Below, in pieces: positions 10,472 to 18,647 of a stretch of 64,000 nucleotides of DNA. This DNA is from an uncultured Porphyromonadaceae bacterium (lineage in GTDB: Bacteria > Bacteroidota > Bacteroidia > Bacteroidales > Muribaculaceae). Below the pieces are notes generated by a model that saw only the letters and a program-made list of their open reading frames with translations, made no database searches and had not been told where the DNA came from. The position numbers and the translations under genes were made by a program. Positions within the stretch are counted from its first letter, which is position 1. Each line of letters starts with the position of its first letter. The stretch covers positions 29,490 to 93,489 of the forward strand of contig CAMKOE010000008.1 of the NCBI GenBank assembly GCA_946414395.1, in the 5' to 3' direction.

Positions 10472-10472
10472 G
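10465..10472 (+). promoter_or_regulatory. -7 box of the ECF sigma operon
   Basis: TATTTTTG matches TAnnTTTG, 69 bases upstream of the GTG start. It overlaps the tail of the preceding terminator, so termination and initiation share the same bases. Confidence 0.45.
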
Positions 10473-10541
10473 CACTTTACCCGGGCGATTGATGCAAGAT
10501 TGCTGAAAATCCGCGTTTAATGAGTATAAAAGAACCTATAA

Positions 10542-11087
10542 GTGACCGAGCAACAGATTGTCAACGGCATCAAGAACAATGACCGGAAAGCCATGCGCGC
10601 GATGTATGACTTGCTGGCAGGGCATGCCATGGCCACCGCCATGCGCTACCTCGACAACCGTGACGACTGCCGCGACGTGCTGCAAGAGGGGTTCCTCAAG
10701 GCCTTCTCCCACATGGGCAACTTCAATTACAGGGGCGAGGGGTCGCTCAAGGCCTGGTTTTCGCGCATCGTGGCCAACGAGTCCATCAACCTGCTGAAAC
10801 AACGGTCACACATCGCCATCATCGACATCCAGGACGTGGAGATGCCCGCCGATGACCCGCCCCCCGATGTCGCCCACATCCCTCCAGAGGTAATCAACCG
10901 CATGATAGCCTCACTGCCAACGGGATACCGCATTGTGTTCAACCAATTCATTTTTGAGCACAAGAGCCACAAGGAAATCGCCCAATCACTGGGCATCAAG
11001 GAAGATTCCTCAGCATCCCAACTGCTGCGAGCCAAGCGAATGCTGGCCAAGATGATTAACCGATATAAACAAGAGCACGATGACTGA
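10542..11087 (+). CDS. ECF RNA polymerase sigma factor
   Basis: Protein of 181 residues with the two ECF domains: region 2 (about 20-90; RDVLQEGFLKAFSHM, LKAWFSRIVANESINLLKQR) that contacts core polymerase and the -10 element, and region 4 (about 120-178; LPTGYRIVFNQFIFEHKSHKEIAQSLGI) for the -35 element. The start is a GTG at 10542; the nearest in-frame ATG would remove the first helix of region 2. Its end overlaps the start of the next gene, a membrane-anchored protein that is the probable anti-sigma factor. The regulon is unknown; the serpin downstream is a candidate. Confidence 0.88.
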   Translation: MTEQQIVNGIKNNDRKAMRAMYDLLAGHAMATAMRYLDNRDDCRDVLQEGFLKAFSHMGNFNYRGEGSLKAWFSRIVANESINLLKQRSHIAIIDIQDVEMPADDPPPDVAHIPPEVINRMIASLPTGYRIVFNQFIFEHKSHKEIAQSLGIKEDSSASQLLRAKRMLAKMINRYKQEHDD

Positions 11088-12294
11088 CAACGACTGGATC
11101 AAGCAATTGCAATCAATGATGGAACGGCACGAGCAGGCCGCCCCCGACGGATTGTGGCAGGACATCGAGGCCCGATTGCCCGAACACCGGGCACCCCGGC
11201 GCCCGTCGGTGGCATGGCGACGCATTGCCGCAGCAGCGGCAGCATCGCTGGTCATCATCGGGGGATACATGCTGTGGCCTGAGACCGACAAGACCGACAA
11301 GACCGTCAGTCAACCAGCCATCACCTCGGCGACCGTCCAGGATGAGCCCGTGAATGATCTTATCACGCCAGAAACGGCCGGTGATGGGCCATCCCGTTCC
11401 CACACAGTCATTCCTGACGCGCATGCGCCACACCATTACACCGTTCATTCCCTCAAGCCCGCCACGCAGCAGCCCACACTCGAGGAAAAAGCAAAATCAC
11501 TTTCCCAACAAGCCGCGACGGATACCCCCGACGAGAAGCGGCAAGAAGTAATCGAGCAACCACAGCGACCCATGCCTCCCGCTCCAAAAGATGAGCCGCT
11601 GCTGGCGTCCAGCAAGCCCAATCATGACATCGGGGAAGCACCTGTCAAGTCCTTACGGCAACGGCACAGGCCTGTAACTATGGGACTGCATGCTTCCAAT
11701 GGCATAAGTAATGACGGCATCGGCAGCCAGCCTATCGCCTTTGCCAGCGATGCCTTGTATAAATACTATAAAGCGCCCAAGCAGCCCAACACCTATTTTG
11801 CCGATGACATCTACCAGGCCCATCATCACGCGCCTTACTCAATAGGCTTGAGTGTGAAGTTGCCACTCGATGACCGATGGGCACTCACGAGCGGTGTGGT
11901 TTATACCCGGGTGAAATCGGATTACACCTCACCCAGCAGCACCCGTGTGCAGACGCTCCACTACATGGGCGTGCCCGTCGGCCTCACCTTCAAGATATGG
12001 GACCACAAGCGGCTTCGCACCTATGCCATCGGTGGCGTGCAGGCCGATTTCAACGTCAAGGCCACGCTCACACAAAACGGCAAGGCCGATAAAATGTCAA
12101 TAGACAAGGACCGCGTGCAGTTCTCGGCCATGCTGGGACCGGGCGTGCAACTTGACCTGTCGCGCGGCATTGGCATATACTGCGAGCCCACAGTCCGCTA
12201 CTATATCGACAACCGAAGCGATATTCAGAATTACTTCAAGCACAAGCCGCTTAACGTCAACATCAATGCCGGTCTGCGCCTCACCCTGCAATAG
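11080..12294 (+). CDS. Probable anti-sigma factor with periplasmic linker and C-terminal beta-barrel-like domain
   Basis: Protein of 404 residues overlapping the sigma gene by 8 bases. Residues 1-46 are a charged cytosolic segment (DNDWIKQLQSMMERHEQAAPDGLWQDIEARL), the size of the short anti-sigma domain seen in Bacteroidetes. Residues 47-66 form one transmembrane helix. Residues about 67-200 are Pro/Thr/Gln-rich and probably disordered. Residues about 201-404 show alternating strands (SIGLSVKLPLDDRWALTSGVVYTRV, GVPVGLTFKIWDHKRLRTYAIGGVQADFNV) and end in an amphipathic strand GLRLTLQ, like an OmpA/PorT-type barrel. Sigma inhibition is inferred from the overlap and topology. Confidence 0.7.
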   Translation: MTDNDWIKQLQSMMERHEQAAPDGLWQDIEARLPEHRAPRRPSVAWRRIAAAAAASLVIIGGYMLWPETDKTDKTVSQPAITSATVQDEPVNDLITPETAGDGPSRSHTVIPDAHAPHHYTVHSLKPATQQPTLEEKAKSLSQQAATDTPDEKRQEVIEQPQRPMPPAPKDEPLLASSKPNHDIGEAPVKSLRQRHRPVTMGLHASNGISNDGIGSQPIAFASDALYKYYKAPKQPNTYFADDIYQAHHHAPYSIGLSVKLPLDDRWALTSGVVYTRVKSDYTSPSSTRVQTLHYMGVPVGLTFKIWDHKRLRTYAIGGVQADFNVKATLTQNGKADKMSIDKDRVQFSAMLGPGVQLDLSRGIGIYCEPTVRYYIDNRSDIQNYFKHKPLNVNINAGLRLTLQ

Positions 12295-12370
12295 AGCAAT
12301 CATTCATGCAAGAATCAGGAGTCAAAACCGTTTATAGAATAGAAAAATCATTGTTAATACTGAATTGGAT

Positions 12371-13645
12371 ATGAAACAGATTTGGAAACCTATCGCCATG
12401 GCAGCAGTGCTGATGACTAGCCTGGCGGCATGTACAATCGATGACACCTCCACGAGCAATAATGAGGTCGCCTATATGCTGCCCGAGAAGAACAACATCA
12501 CCCTCACTGCCGAACAACAGCAGATGCGCGACAACAACAACGAGTTTGCCTGCCGACTGTTCCGCACCATCACCCAGCAGCAAGATGAGCCCGGCAGCAT
12601 CATCTCGTCGCCCATCAGCGTGACCTACATGCTAGGCATGCTCAACGCGGGTGCCGATGGCGAGACCCGCCAGCAGATCATGGACGTGCTGGGACTGGGC
12701 AACGACCCGGCCGCCATCAATGCCTACTGCAAGAAGATGATTGACGAGGCCCCCTATGTGGACCCGAGTGTAACCGTCAAGATCGCCAACTGCATCGATG
12801 TCAATTCGGCTATGGGAATCAGCCTGTACCCGCAATACAAGAGCGACATGCAGCAATACTACAATGCCCAGGTCGATGCGCTCGACTTCACCCAGAGTGG
12901 CAGCCTGAAGAAAATCAATGACTGGTGCAACAGCCACACCGACGGCATGATCCCCACAATACTGGACAAAATCAAGGGGGACGCGGTGATGTACCTGCTC
13001 AACGCCATTTACTTCAAGGCCACCTGGACCGAAAGATTTGATCCCAAGGACACCCGCGACATGGACTTCGCCATGGCAGGCGGCACCACTGCAAAGCGCC
13101 AGATGATGCACCGCATTGCCCTGGCTGCATACGGGCATAACAGCCTGTACCAGACGTTGTGCCTGCCCTACGGCAGCAATGGATATGCCATGTATGTCTT
13201 GTTGCCCAACGAGGGGAAGACGGTGGATGACGTCATCCAGGGCCTGTCGGCCGAGGGGCTTGATCATCAACTCTTAGAAATGTACCCCCACGAGGTGGAT
13301 ATCCTGATGCCCCGTTTCTCAACCAGCAGCGAGACAAAACTTGAGCAAGCGCTCTCGTCGATGGGTATGCCACTGGCCTTCGACCCCTATAATGCTCAGT
13401 TTCCCCATATGGCACAAGGCCATTCCCTGTATGTATCGATGATGAAACAGAAAGCCCGCATCGAGGTCAACGAAGAAGGCACCAAAGCCGCCGCTGTCAC
13501 TATCGCCGAGATGGATATGGCAATGGATCCAGGGCCAAGACAATACGAGAAGGTGGACTTCCACGCCACCCGTCCGTTTGTCTATTACATCATGGAAATG
13601 AGCACCCGCACAGTATTCTTTATGGGAACCTATCAGGGAAATTAA
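12371..13645 (+). CDS. Serpin family serine protease inhibitor, lipoprotein
   Basis: Protein of 424 residues. A lipoprotein signal peptide ends in lipobox L-A-A-C21, so it is membrane anchored, probably on the cell surface. The rest is a full-length serpin (NEFACRLFRTI..., SPISVTYMLGMLNAGADGETRQQI, LNAIYFKATW, FHATRPFVYYI near the end). The hinge E368-E-G-T-K-A-A-A-V has the small residues needed for loop insertion, so it should be inhibitory. Counting from the hinge puts P1-P1' near A384-M385, a small hydrophobic site that suits elastase-like proteases (inference). ATG 12371 is chosen over the TTG at 12365. It follows the sigma/anti-sigma pair by 76 bases with no terminator. Confidence 0.9.
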   Translation: MKQIWKPIAMAAVLMTSLAACTIDDTSTSNNEVAYMLPEKNNITLTAEQQQMRDNNNEFACRLFRTITQQQDEPGSIISSPISVTYMLGMLNAGADGETRQQIMDVLGLGNDPAAINAYCKKMIDEAPYVDPSVTVKIANCIDVNSAMGISLYPQYKSDMQQYYNAQVDALDFTQSGSLKKINDWCNSHTDGMIPTILDKIKGDAVMYLLNAIYFKATWTERFDPKDTRDMDFAMAGGTTAKRQMMHRIALAAYGHNSLYQTLCLPYGSNGYAMYVLLPNEGKTVDDVIQGLSAEGLDHQLLEMYPHEVDILMPRFSTSSETKLEQALSSMGMPLAFDPYNAQFPHMAQGHSLYVSMMKQKARIEVNEEGTKAAAVTIAEMDMAMDPGPRQYEKVDFHATRPFVYYIMEMSTRTVFFMGTYQGN

Positions 13646-13679
13646 AAGTTAATAGTTTACAGTTAATGCACTTAAGTTG

Positions 13680-13719
13680 AAAAAACAGTTGCCCAGGAGT
13701 TTCCAGGCAACTGTTTTTT
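13680..13719. terminator. Bidirectional terminator between convergent genes
   Basis: A 14-bp perfect stem with A6 on the left and T6 on the right (13680-13693 and 13706-13719) lies between the convergent serpin gene and the minus-strand gene at 13745. Confidence 0.88.
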
Positions 13720-13744
13720 CGGCTATAATTGATTCTTTTAAACC

Positions 13745-14194
13745 TTATTCCGGGTTGGTCTTGATCTCGTAGATGACCTTGGCAGCCTCGGCGACGGTCT
13801 CGATGGGCGAACCGGCAGGGATGACGCTCTCGGTGTTAGCCATGTCGGGATTGGCATACTGGTCAATGATGCTACCATCCTCGCCATAGACCGACACCTG
13901 CACGATGTTGAAGTTGTTCCAGTCCTCGGTGAACTTGTAGAGCGTCAGTTTATAGGCCACGGTCTTGTCATAGCCGCGATCGCGGGTATAATAGGCTCGT
14001 GACTCGGGCAAGTCAAACGAATTGCGCACCCACACCAGGAAACTCTTGCCATCATCGGTAGTAGAGATATCAGGGTTGACCGCTAAGGTCTCACCACCAT
14101 CAGACAGGACATCAAACCAATCAGTAGCATGGGCCGCGGGGGTGGCCAGCAGGAGCGCGAAGAGCGCTATCAATTTCATTGTGAATTGTTTCAT
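13745..14194 (-). CDS. Small secreted protein, surface-adhesin E-like
   Basis: Protein of 149 residues with a signal peptide (MKQFTMKLIALFALLLATPAAHA) and a compact domain of strands beginning DWFDVLSDGGETLAVNPDIS, with FLVWVRNSF and YYTRDRGYDKTVAYKLTLYKF. This layout resembles the surface-adhesin protein E family (PF16747) of small exported proteins; the assignment is by pattern only. The start at 14194 is chosen because the upstream in-frame ATG at 14221 adds a Lys/Asn-rich stretch that spoils the signal peptide. It converges on the serpin gene and stands alone. Confidence 0.6.
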   Translation of the reverse strand: MKQFTMKLIALFALLLATPAAHATDWFDVLSDGGETLAVNPDISTTDDGKSFLVWVRNSFDLPESRAYYTRDRGYDKTVAYKLTLYKFTEDWNNFNIVQVSVYGEDGSIIDQYANPDMANTESVIPAGSPIETVAEAAKVIYEIKTNPE

Positions 14195-14226
14195 TCTTTT
14201 TTTGTTTTTAAATTGTTTCAACTCGG

Positions 14227-14234
14227 CAAAGATA
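14227..14234 (-). promoter_or_regulatory. -7 box of the small secreted protein gene
   Basis: On the minus strand TATCTTTG fits TAnnTTTG, 32 bases upstream of the start at 14194. The -33 element is not clear. Confidence 0.5.
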
Positions 14235-14426
14235 GTGTTTTTTTGAAAAATAGTCGCAGTTCTGAAGGAATTGTTTACTTTTCCACTGCAATCACATCCC
14301 TGTTAGGCCCAAGCACACCGGAAGGCTGGATAGAGGCTAGAGACCGCCATAAAACCCCGCCAAGGCCCGAAAAGACTACCATTTTCAACAAAAACACGAG
14401 GAAATCTGAAGAAATTGTCTAAAATG

Positions 14427-14458
14427 TTTGCACACCTCTCACTTTTCGCTTATCTTTG
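14427..14458 (+). promoter_or_regulatory. Full promoter without a downstream gene
   Basis: TTTG (14427-14430), 20 bp, TATCTTTG (14451-14458): a complete match to the Bacteroidetes promoter. No credible coding sequence follows, only a six-codon frame MILFS-stop at 14465. Confidence 0.65.
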
Positions 14459-14461
14459 CAT

Positions 14462-14525
14462 CAATATGATACTTTTTTCCTAGCAAGGCTGCTTCGTCGT
14501 GAGACGAGGCGCTTTTCTTTTTGGA
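14462..14525 (+). ncRNA. Candidate short RNA ending in a GUGA-loop hairpin
   Basis: A transcript from the promoter at 14427 would start near 14462 and meet a stem of about 9 bp with a GTGA tetraloop (about 14490-14511, two G-U pairs) followed by CTTTTCTTTTT. This is the form of an intrinsic terminator and would give an RNA of about 60 nt. It could be a small RNA, or the leftover leader of a gene displaced by the neighbouring repeat at 14528. Confidence 0.35.
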
Positions 14526-14527
14526 AC

Positions 14528-14909
14528 GATATAGCAGTTGGCCCATCATTGTTTTTAATGCTGATTTCTGTTCAGCGGAACACCGCCAAGTGCTGTAGTG
14601 AGAGGCTGTATCATAATTCACTCGCTTGTTTTAAATCGGCCTTACGGCCGAGAAATCAAATAAAAAATTGTATAAAATTAAACACAGTAAATTTTTATTT
14701 CAATTTTATTTATAATTTCGCTTGATTTCTCGCGCGTAGCGCGATGAATAGTTCCTGTCGACATTTATGGCACAGCCCCACGTTCATCCCCCCACCCTTT
14801 ATCGGGTGAGCCCTGATTTCACTATTGAAAACGTATTTCACCAAAAATGTTTAAAACTAATTCGTAAAATTCGAATTAGCCCCGCAGGGTTCAGGCCTGC
14901 ATCTATATC
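14528..14909 (+). repeat. Intergenic repeat copy A, split by an insertion
   Basis: The left part (14528-14568; GATATAGCAGTTGGCCC then TTTTTAATGCTGATTTC) and the right part (about 14820-14909; CGTATTTCACC, TTAGCCCCGCAGGGTT, CATCTATATC) match copy C at 42392-42525 closely, in the same orientation. About 244 bases separate the two parts. See copies B and C. Confidence 0.7.
14569..14812. other. Sequence inserted in repeat copy A
   Basis: This segment is bounded by two copies of CTGATTTC (14561-14568 and 14813-14820). Inside, GAGAAATCAA (14650-14659) and TTGATTTCTC (14722-14731) form an inverted repeat around an AT-rich core, flanked by the palindromes CGGCCTTACGGCCG and TCGCGCGTAGCGCGA. No protein-coding frame is credible. 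The ends lack obvious terminal inverted repeats, so a mobile-element label is not secure. Confidence 0.4.
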
Positions 14910-15000
14910 ATTGCTTTTCTTTTTTATAGCGCCACGGCCAGCAACAGGACCGCAGGTAGGGCTTTTTAAAACGTGCTTTTGCTTCAAAAGTCGGTTTTTA

Positions 15001-15032
15001 TTTGGACGATTGGGGAAAATGCCGTAACTTTG
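15001..15032 (+). promoter_or_regulatory. Promoter of the phosphoglucomutase gene
   Basis: TTTG (15001-15004), 20 bp, TAACTTTG (15025-15032), with the ATG 49 bases further on. Confidence 0.8.
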
Positions 15033-15081
15033 GCAGTTTGAAGAGAAATCAATAAATGACAACCAATAAACCAGACAAATT

Positions 15082-16833
15082 ATGTTTGACGAGAAATTAA
15101 TTCAAGAAGTGACCGCAAAGGCCCAGACGTGGCTCAGTGATGGATATGACGAGAAGACCCGCGCCGAGGTTCAGGCCATGCTCGACAAGGAAGACAAGAC
15201 CGACCTTGTCGAGTCGTTCTACAAGACCCTGGAGTTTGGCACTGGCGGCCTGCGTGGCATCATGGGTGCCGGCTGCAACCGCATGAACATCTACACGGTG
15301 GGCAGCGCTACACAGGGACTTGCCAACTACTTGAACGAGGCGTTCAAGGATCTGGACCAGATTGCAGTGGTCGTTGGCCATGACGTGCGCAACAATAGCC
15401 GCCTGTTTGCCGAGACTGTTGCCAACATCTTCAGCGCCAACGGCATCAAGGTGTACCTGTTTGAGGGTCCCCGCCCCACTCCCGAGTTGAGTTATGCCAT
15501 CCGTCGCCTGGGTTGCCAGAGCGGCGTGAACATCACCGCATCACACAATCCCAAGATCTACAACGGCTACAAGGCCTACTGGGATGACGGTGCCCAGGTG
15601 GTAGCCCCCCACGACGTGAACATCATCAATCACGTTAACGCCATCGAGGACGTGCGCGACATCAAGTTTGAGGGCAATCCCGACTTGATCCAGAGCATCG
15701 GTGAGGACATTGATGCCCCCTACATCGAGGACATCTACACCCTGTCGCTCAGCCCCGAGGTCAACAAGAAGTATCACGACATGAAGATTGTCTATACGCC
15801 CATCCATGGTGTGGGACGCTACATGGTGCCCCGCTCGATCGAGCGCTGGGGATTTGACAACATCATCCACGTGCCCGAACAGGACGTGATGAGCGGCGAG
15901 TTCCCCACCGTGGAGTCACCCAACCCCGAGACGCCCAGCGCCATGGCCATGGCCATCAAGAAGGCCGAGGAAGTGGATGCCGACCTGGTACTGGCCAGCG
16001 ATCCCGATGCCGACCGCATCGGCCTGGTCATCAAGAACACCAAGGGCAAATATGAACTCGTGAACGGCAATCAGATCCAGATCATCTTCCTCTACTACCT
16101 GATGGTGCGCAACCGCGAGTTGGGCCGCCTCACCGGCGACGAGTACATCGTCAAGACCATCGTCACCAGCGAGACTATCCGCAAGATTGCCGACAAGGAA
16201 GGCATCAAGATGTTTGACTGCTACACGGGCTTCAAGTGGATTGCCACAGTGATGCGCGAGATGGAAGGCAAGGGTCGCTACCTGGGTGGTGGCGAGGAGA
16301 GTTACGGTTTCCTGCCCGAGACTTTCGCCCGCGACAAGGACTCGGTATCGTCGATTCCCTTGATGTGTGAGATCGCAGCCTGGGCCAAGGACAAGGGCAT
16401 GACCCTGAACGACTTGTTCATTGACCTGTACATCAACTACGGCTACAGCAAGGAGCGCGGCATCAGCGTCGTGCGTCCCGGCAAGAGCGGAGCCGACGAG
16501 ATTGCCCAGATGATGGTCAACTTCCGCGAGAACCCGCAGCAGACCATCGATGGCTCGCCCGTGGTGCTCATCAAGGACTTCCTGAAACTCGAGCAGCGCG
16601 ACATGCTCACCGGCGAGGTTACTCCTCTCGACATGCCCGTGACCAGCAATGTGCTGCAATACTACACCCAGGATGGCACCAAGGTATCTATCCGTCCCTC
16701 GGGCACCGAGCCCAAGATCAAGTTCTACATCGAGGTGCATGACCACCTCGACAAGAAGGAGAACTATGATGCCAAGAACGAGTGGGCCGATGAGAAGATC
16801 GACCGCATCTGCCAGTCGCTGGGAATCGCGTGA
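15082..16833 (+). CDS. Phosphoglucomutase/phosphomannomutase
   Basis: Protein of 583 residues of the alpha-D-phosphohexomutase family, interconverting hexose 1- and 6-phosphates. The phosphoserine loop is TASHNP with S154, the Mg-binding loop is D307-P-D-A-D-R, the sugar-binding loop GGGEESYG is near residue 410, and the phosphate-binding loop RPSGTEPK is near the C-terminus. The length and the GTGGLRG start suit the larger PgcA-type bacterial/eukaryotic PGM2-like branch. Glucose versus mannose preference cannot be read. It is a single-gene unit with its own promoter and would supply glucose-1-phosphate for nucleotide sugars. Confidence 0.93.
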   Translation: MFDEKLIQEVTAKAQTWLSDGYDEKTRAEVQAMLDKEDKTDLVESFYKTLEFGTGGLRGIMGAGCNRMNIYTVGSATQGLANYLNEAFKDLDQIAVVVGHDVRNNSRLFAETVANIFSANGIKVYLFEGPRPTPELSYAIRRLGCQSGVNITASHNPKIYNGYKAYWDDGAQVVAPHDVNIINHVNAIEDVRDIKFEGNPDLIQSIGEDIDAPYIEDIYTLSLSPEVNKKYHDMKIVYTPIHGVGRYMVPRSIERWGFDNIIHVPEQDVMSGEFPTVESPNPETPSAMAMAIKKAEEVDADLVLASDPDADRIGLVIKNTKGKYELVNGNQIQIIFLYYLMVRNRELGRLTGDEYIVKTIVTSETIRKIADKEGIKMFDCYTGFKWIATVMREMEGKGRYLGGGEESYGFLPETFARDKDSVSSIPLMCEIAAWAKDKGMTLNDLFIDLYINYGYSKERGISVVRPGKSGADEIAQMMVNFRENPQQTIDGSPVVLIKDFLKLEQRDMLTGEVTPLDMPVTSNVLQYYTQDGTKVSIRPSGTEPKIKFYIEVHDHLDKKENYDAKNEWADEKIDRICQSLGIA

Positions 16834-16933
16834 TTGGGGGTTAGGAGTTAGATTATTATACTCTAAAACCTAAATAAAGAAACCATTATCAATAAACCAA
16901 ACAATAAAAATTAAAAAAAAAAAACATCGATTT

Positions 16934-18559
16934 ATGTCAGAAAAAATTCAGACTTTAAGAGATTCGGCTGCAATGCGTTGGACGGCGCTCCTGTTGCTCG
17001 CCCTGGGCATGTTCTGCAGTTACATTTTCATGGACATCCTGTCGCCCATCAAGGACTTGATGGAATCGACACGCGGATGGAGTTCAACGGCATTTGGTAC
17101 CGAAGAGAGCGCAGAGGTGTTCCTCAACGTGTTTGTGTTCTTCCTTATTTTCGCCGGTATCATCCTTGACAAGATGGGCGTGCGCTTCACTGCCGTGCTT
17201 TCGGGTGCAGTGATGCTCGTGGGCGCCATCATCAAGTGGTATGCCGTGACCGACGGCTTTGTCGGTTCAGGCCTTGAGACCTGGTTCAACAACCACCTGA
17301 ATTACATCCCCCTGTTTGACGAACTGGGCGTATCGCCGTTCTATGAGGGCATGCCCGCGAGTGCCAAATTGGCAGCGTGCGGCTTCATGCTCTTCGGTTG
17401 CGGTGTTGAAATGGCCGGCATTACCGTCAGCCGCGGTATCGTCAAGTGGTTCAAGGGCCGCGAAATGGCTCTGGCCATGGGTAGCGAGATGGCACTGGCC
17501 CGCCTGGGTGTGGCCACCTGCATGATCTTCTCGCCCTACTTCGCCAAGTTGGGCGGCAACATCAGCGTTAGCCGCGCCGTTGCCTTCGGTGTGGTACTAA
17601 TGTGCATCGCCTTGATCATGTTCATCGTTTACTTCTTCATGGACAGCAAACTCGACAAGCAGACCGGAGAGGCCGAGGAGAAGGACGACCCCTTCAAGGT
17701 GAGCGACATCGGCAAGATCCTGACCAACAAGGGATTCTGGCTGGTATCACTGCTATGCGTGCTGTACTACAGCGCCATCTTCCCCTTCCAGAAGTATGCC
17801 GTGAACATGTTGCAGTGCAACATCAATTTCGTTGAGCCCGCCGAGGGTTCGTTCTGGGCAGGTGATTCGGTTGCCATCTGGCAATATATCATCATGCTTG
17901 TTGTTGCCGCAACGGCATTCATTAGTAACTTCATGAAGAAGAGCAAGAGTGCCAAGTACGGCCTGCTGTGCGTGTCGATTATCGCATTGATCTGCTATTG
18001 CTACATGGGTTACATGCGTCAGTCGGCCGAGAGCGTCTTTGCCGTATTCCCTCTGCTGGCAGTGGGCATCACCCCCATCCTGGGCAACTATGTTGACCAC
18101 AAGGGTAAAGCCGCATCGATGCTCGTACTGGGCTCGTTGCTGCTCATCTTCTGCCACTTGACGTTCGCCTTCATCCTTCCCATGTTCAAGAGCAGCACCG
18201 TCGGCGGCATCATCATCGCCTATGTCACCATCCTCGTGCTGGGTGCCTCGTTCTCGCTGGTTCCCGCCGCACTGTGGCCCAGTGTGCCCAAGTTGGTGGA
18301 CTCCAAGATCATCGGTAGTGCCTATGCGCTGATTTTCTGGATTCAGAACATCGGCCTGTGGCTCTTCCCGCTGGCCATCGGCAAGGTGCTCGACAATACC
18401 AATCCCGGTGTTACCGACCCGACACAGTATGACTACACCTGGCCGCTCGTGATGCTGGCATGCCTAGGTATCGCAGCCCTGCTCATCGGCCTCTACCTCA
18501 AGGTGGTTGACCGTCAGAAGCACCTCGGCCTCGAGGAGCCCAACATCAAGCCCGAGTAA
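16934..18559 (+). CDS. MFS transporter
   Basis: Polytopic protein of 541 residues with about 12 transmembrane helices. The loop 2-3 sequence IILDKMGVRFTA is a variant of the MFS signature, and GREMALAMGSEMALARLG lies in the fourth/fifth helix region. It is longer than the paralogue at 18648 because of an added stretch near residues 290-330 (CNINFVEPAEGSFWAGDSVA). The substrate is unknown. Conserved acidic and aromatic residues in helix 1 and the DKMGVR loop recall MFSD1-like peptide transporters, but this is only suggestive. A terminator lies between it and the paralogue. Confidence 0.85.
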   Translation: MSEKIQTLRDSAAMRWTALLLLALGMFCSYIFMDILSPIKDLMESTRGWSSTAFGTEESAEVFLNVFVFFLIFAGIILDKMGVRFTAVLSGAVMLVGAIIKWYAVTDGFVGSGLETWFNNHLNYIPLFDELGVSPFYEGMPASAKLAACGFMLFGCGVEMAGITVSRGIVKWFKGREMALAMGSEMALARLGVATCMIFSPYFAKLGGNISVSRAVAFGVVLMCIALIMFIVYFFMDSKLDKQTGEAEEKDDPFKVSDIGKILTNKGFWLVSLLCVLYYSAIFPFQKYAVNMLQCNINFVEPAEGSFWAGDSVAIWQYIIMLVVAATAFISNFMKKSKSAKYGLLCVSIIALICYCYMGYMRQSAESVFAVFPLLAVGITPILGNYVDHKGKAASMLVLGSLLLIFCHLTFAFILPMFKSSTVGGIIIAYVTILVLGASFSLVPAALWPSVPKLVDSKIIGSAYALIFWIQNIGLWLFPLAIGKVLDNTNPGVTDPTQYDYTWPLVMLACLGIAALLIGLYLKVVDRQKHLGLEEPNIKPE

Positions 18560-18585
18560 GAATCCATTCACTGATAATGACTTTA

Positions 18586-18627
18586 GGGACCTTAAGGACT
18601 TTAAAGACTTTAAGGTCCCCCTTTTTT
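18586..18627 (+). terminator. Terminator between the two MFS genes
   Basis: Stem GGGACCTTAA / TTAAGGTCCC (18586-18595 and 18610-18619) followed by CCTTTTTT. Confidence 0.78.
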
Positions 18628-18647
18628 AAGTTTAAACCGAAAAAACA

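Noticed and set aside
14456..14725. 89-codon ORF after the orphan promoter
   Set aside because: It starts at a TTG inside the -7 box, runs through the terminator-like hairpin and repeat copy A, and has no protein-like features.
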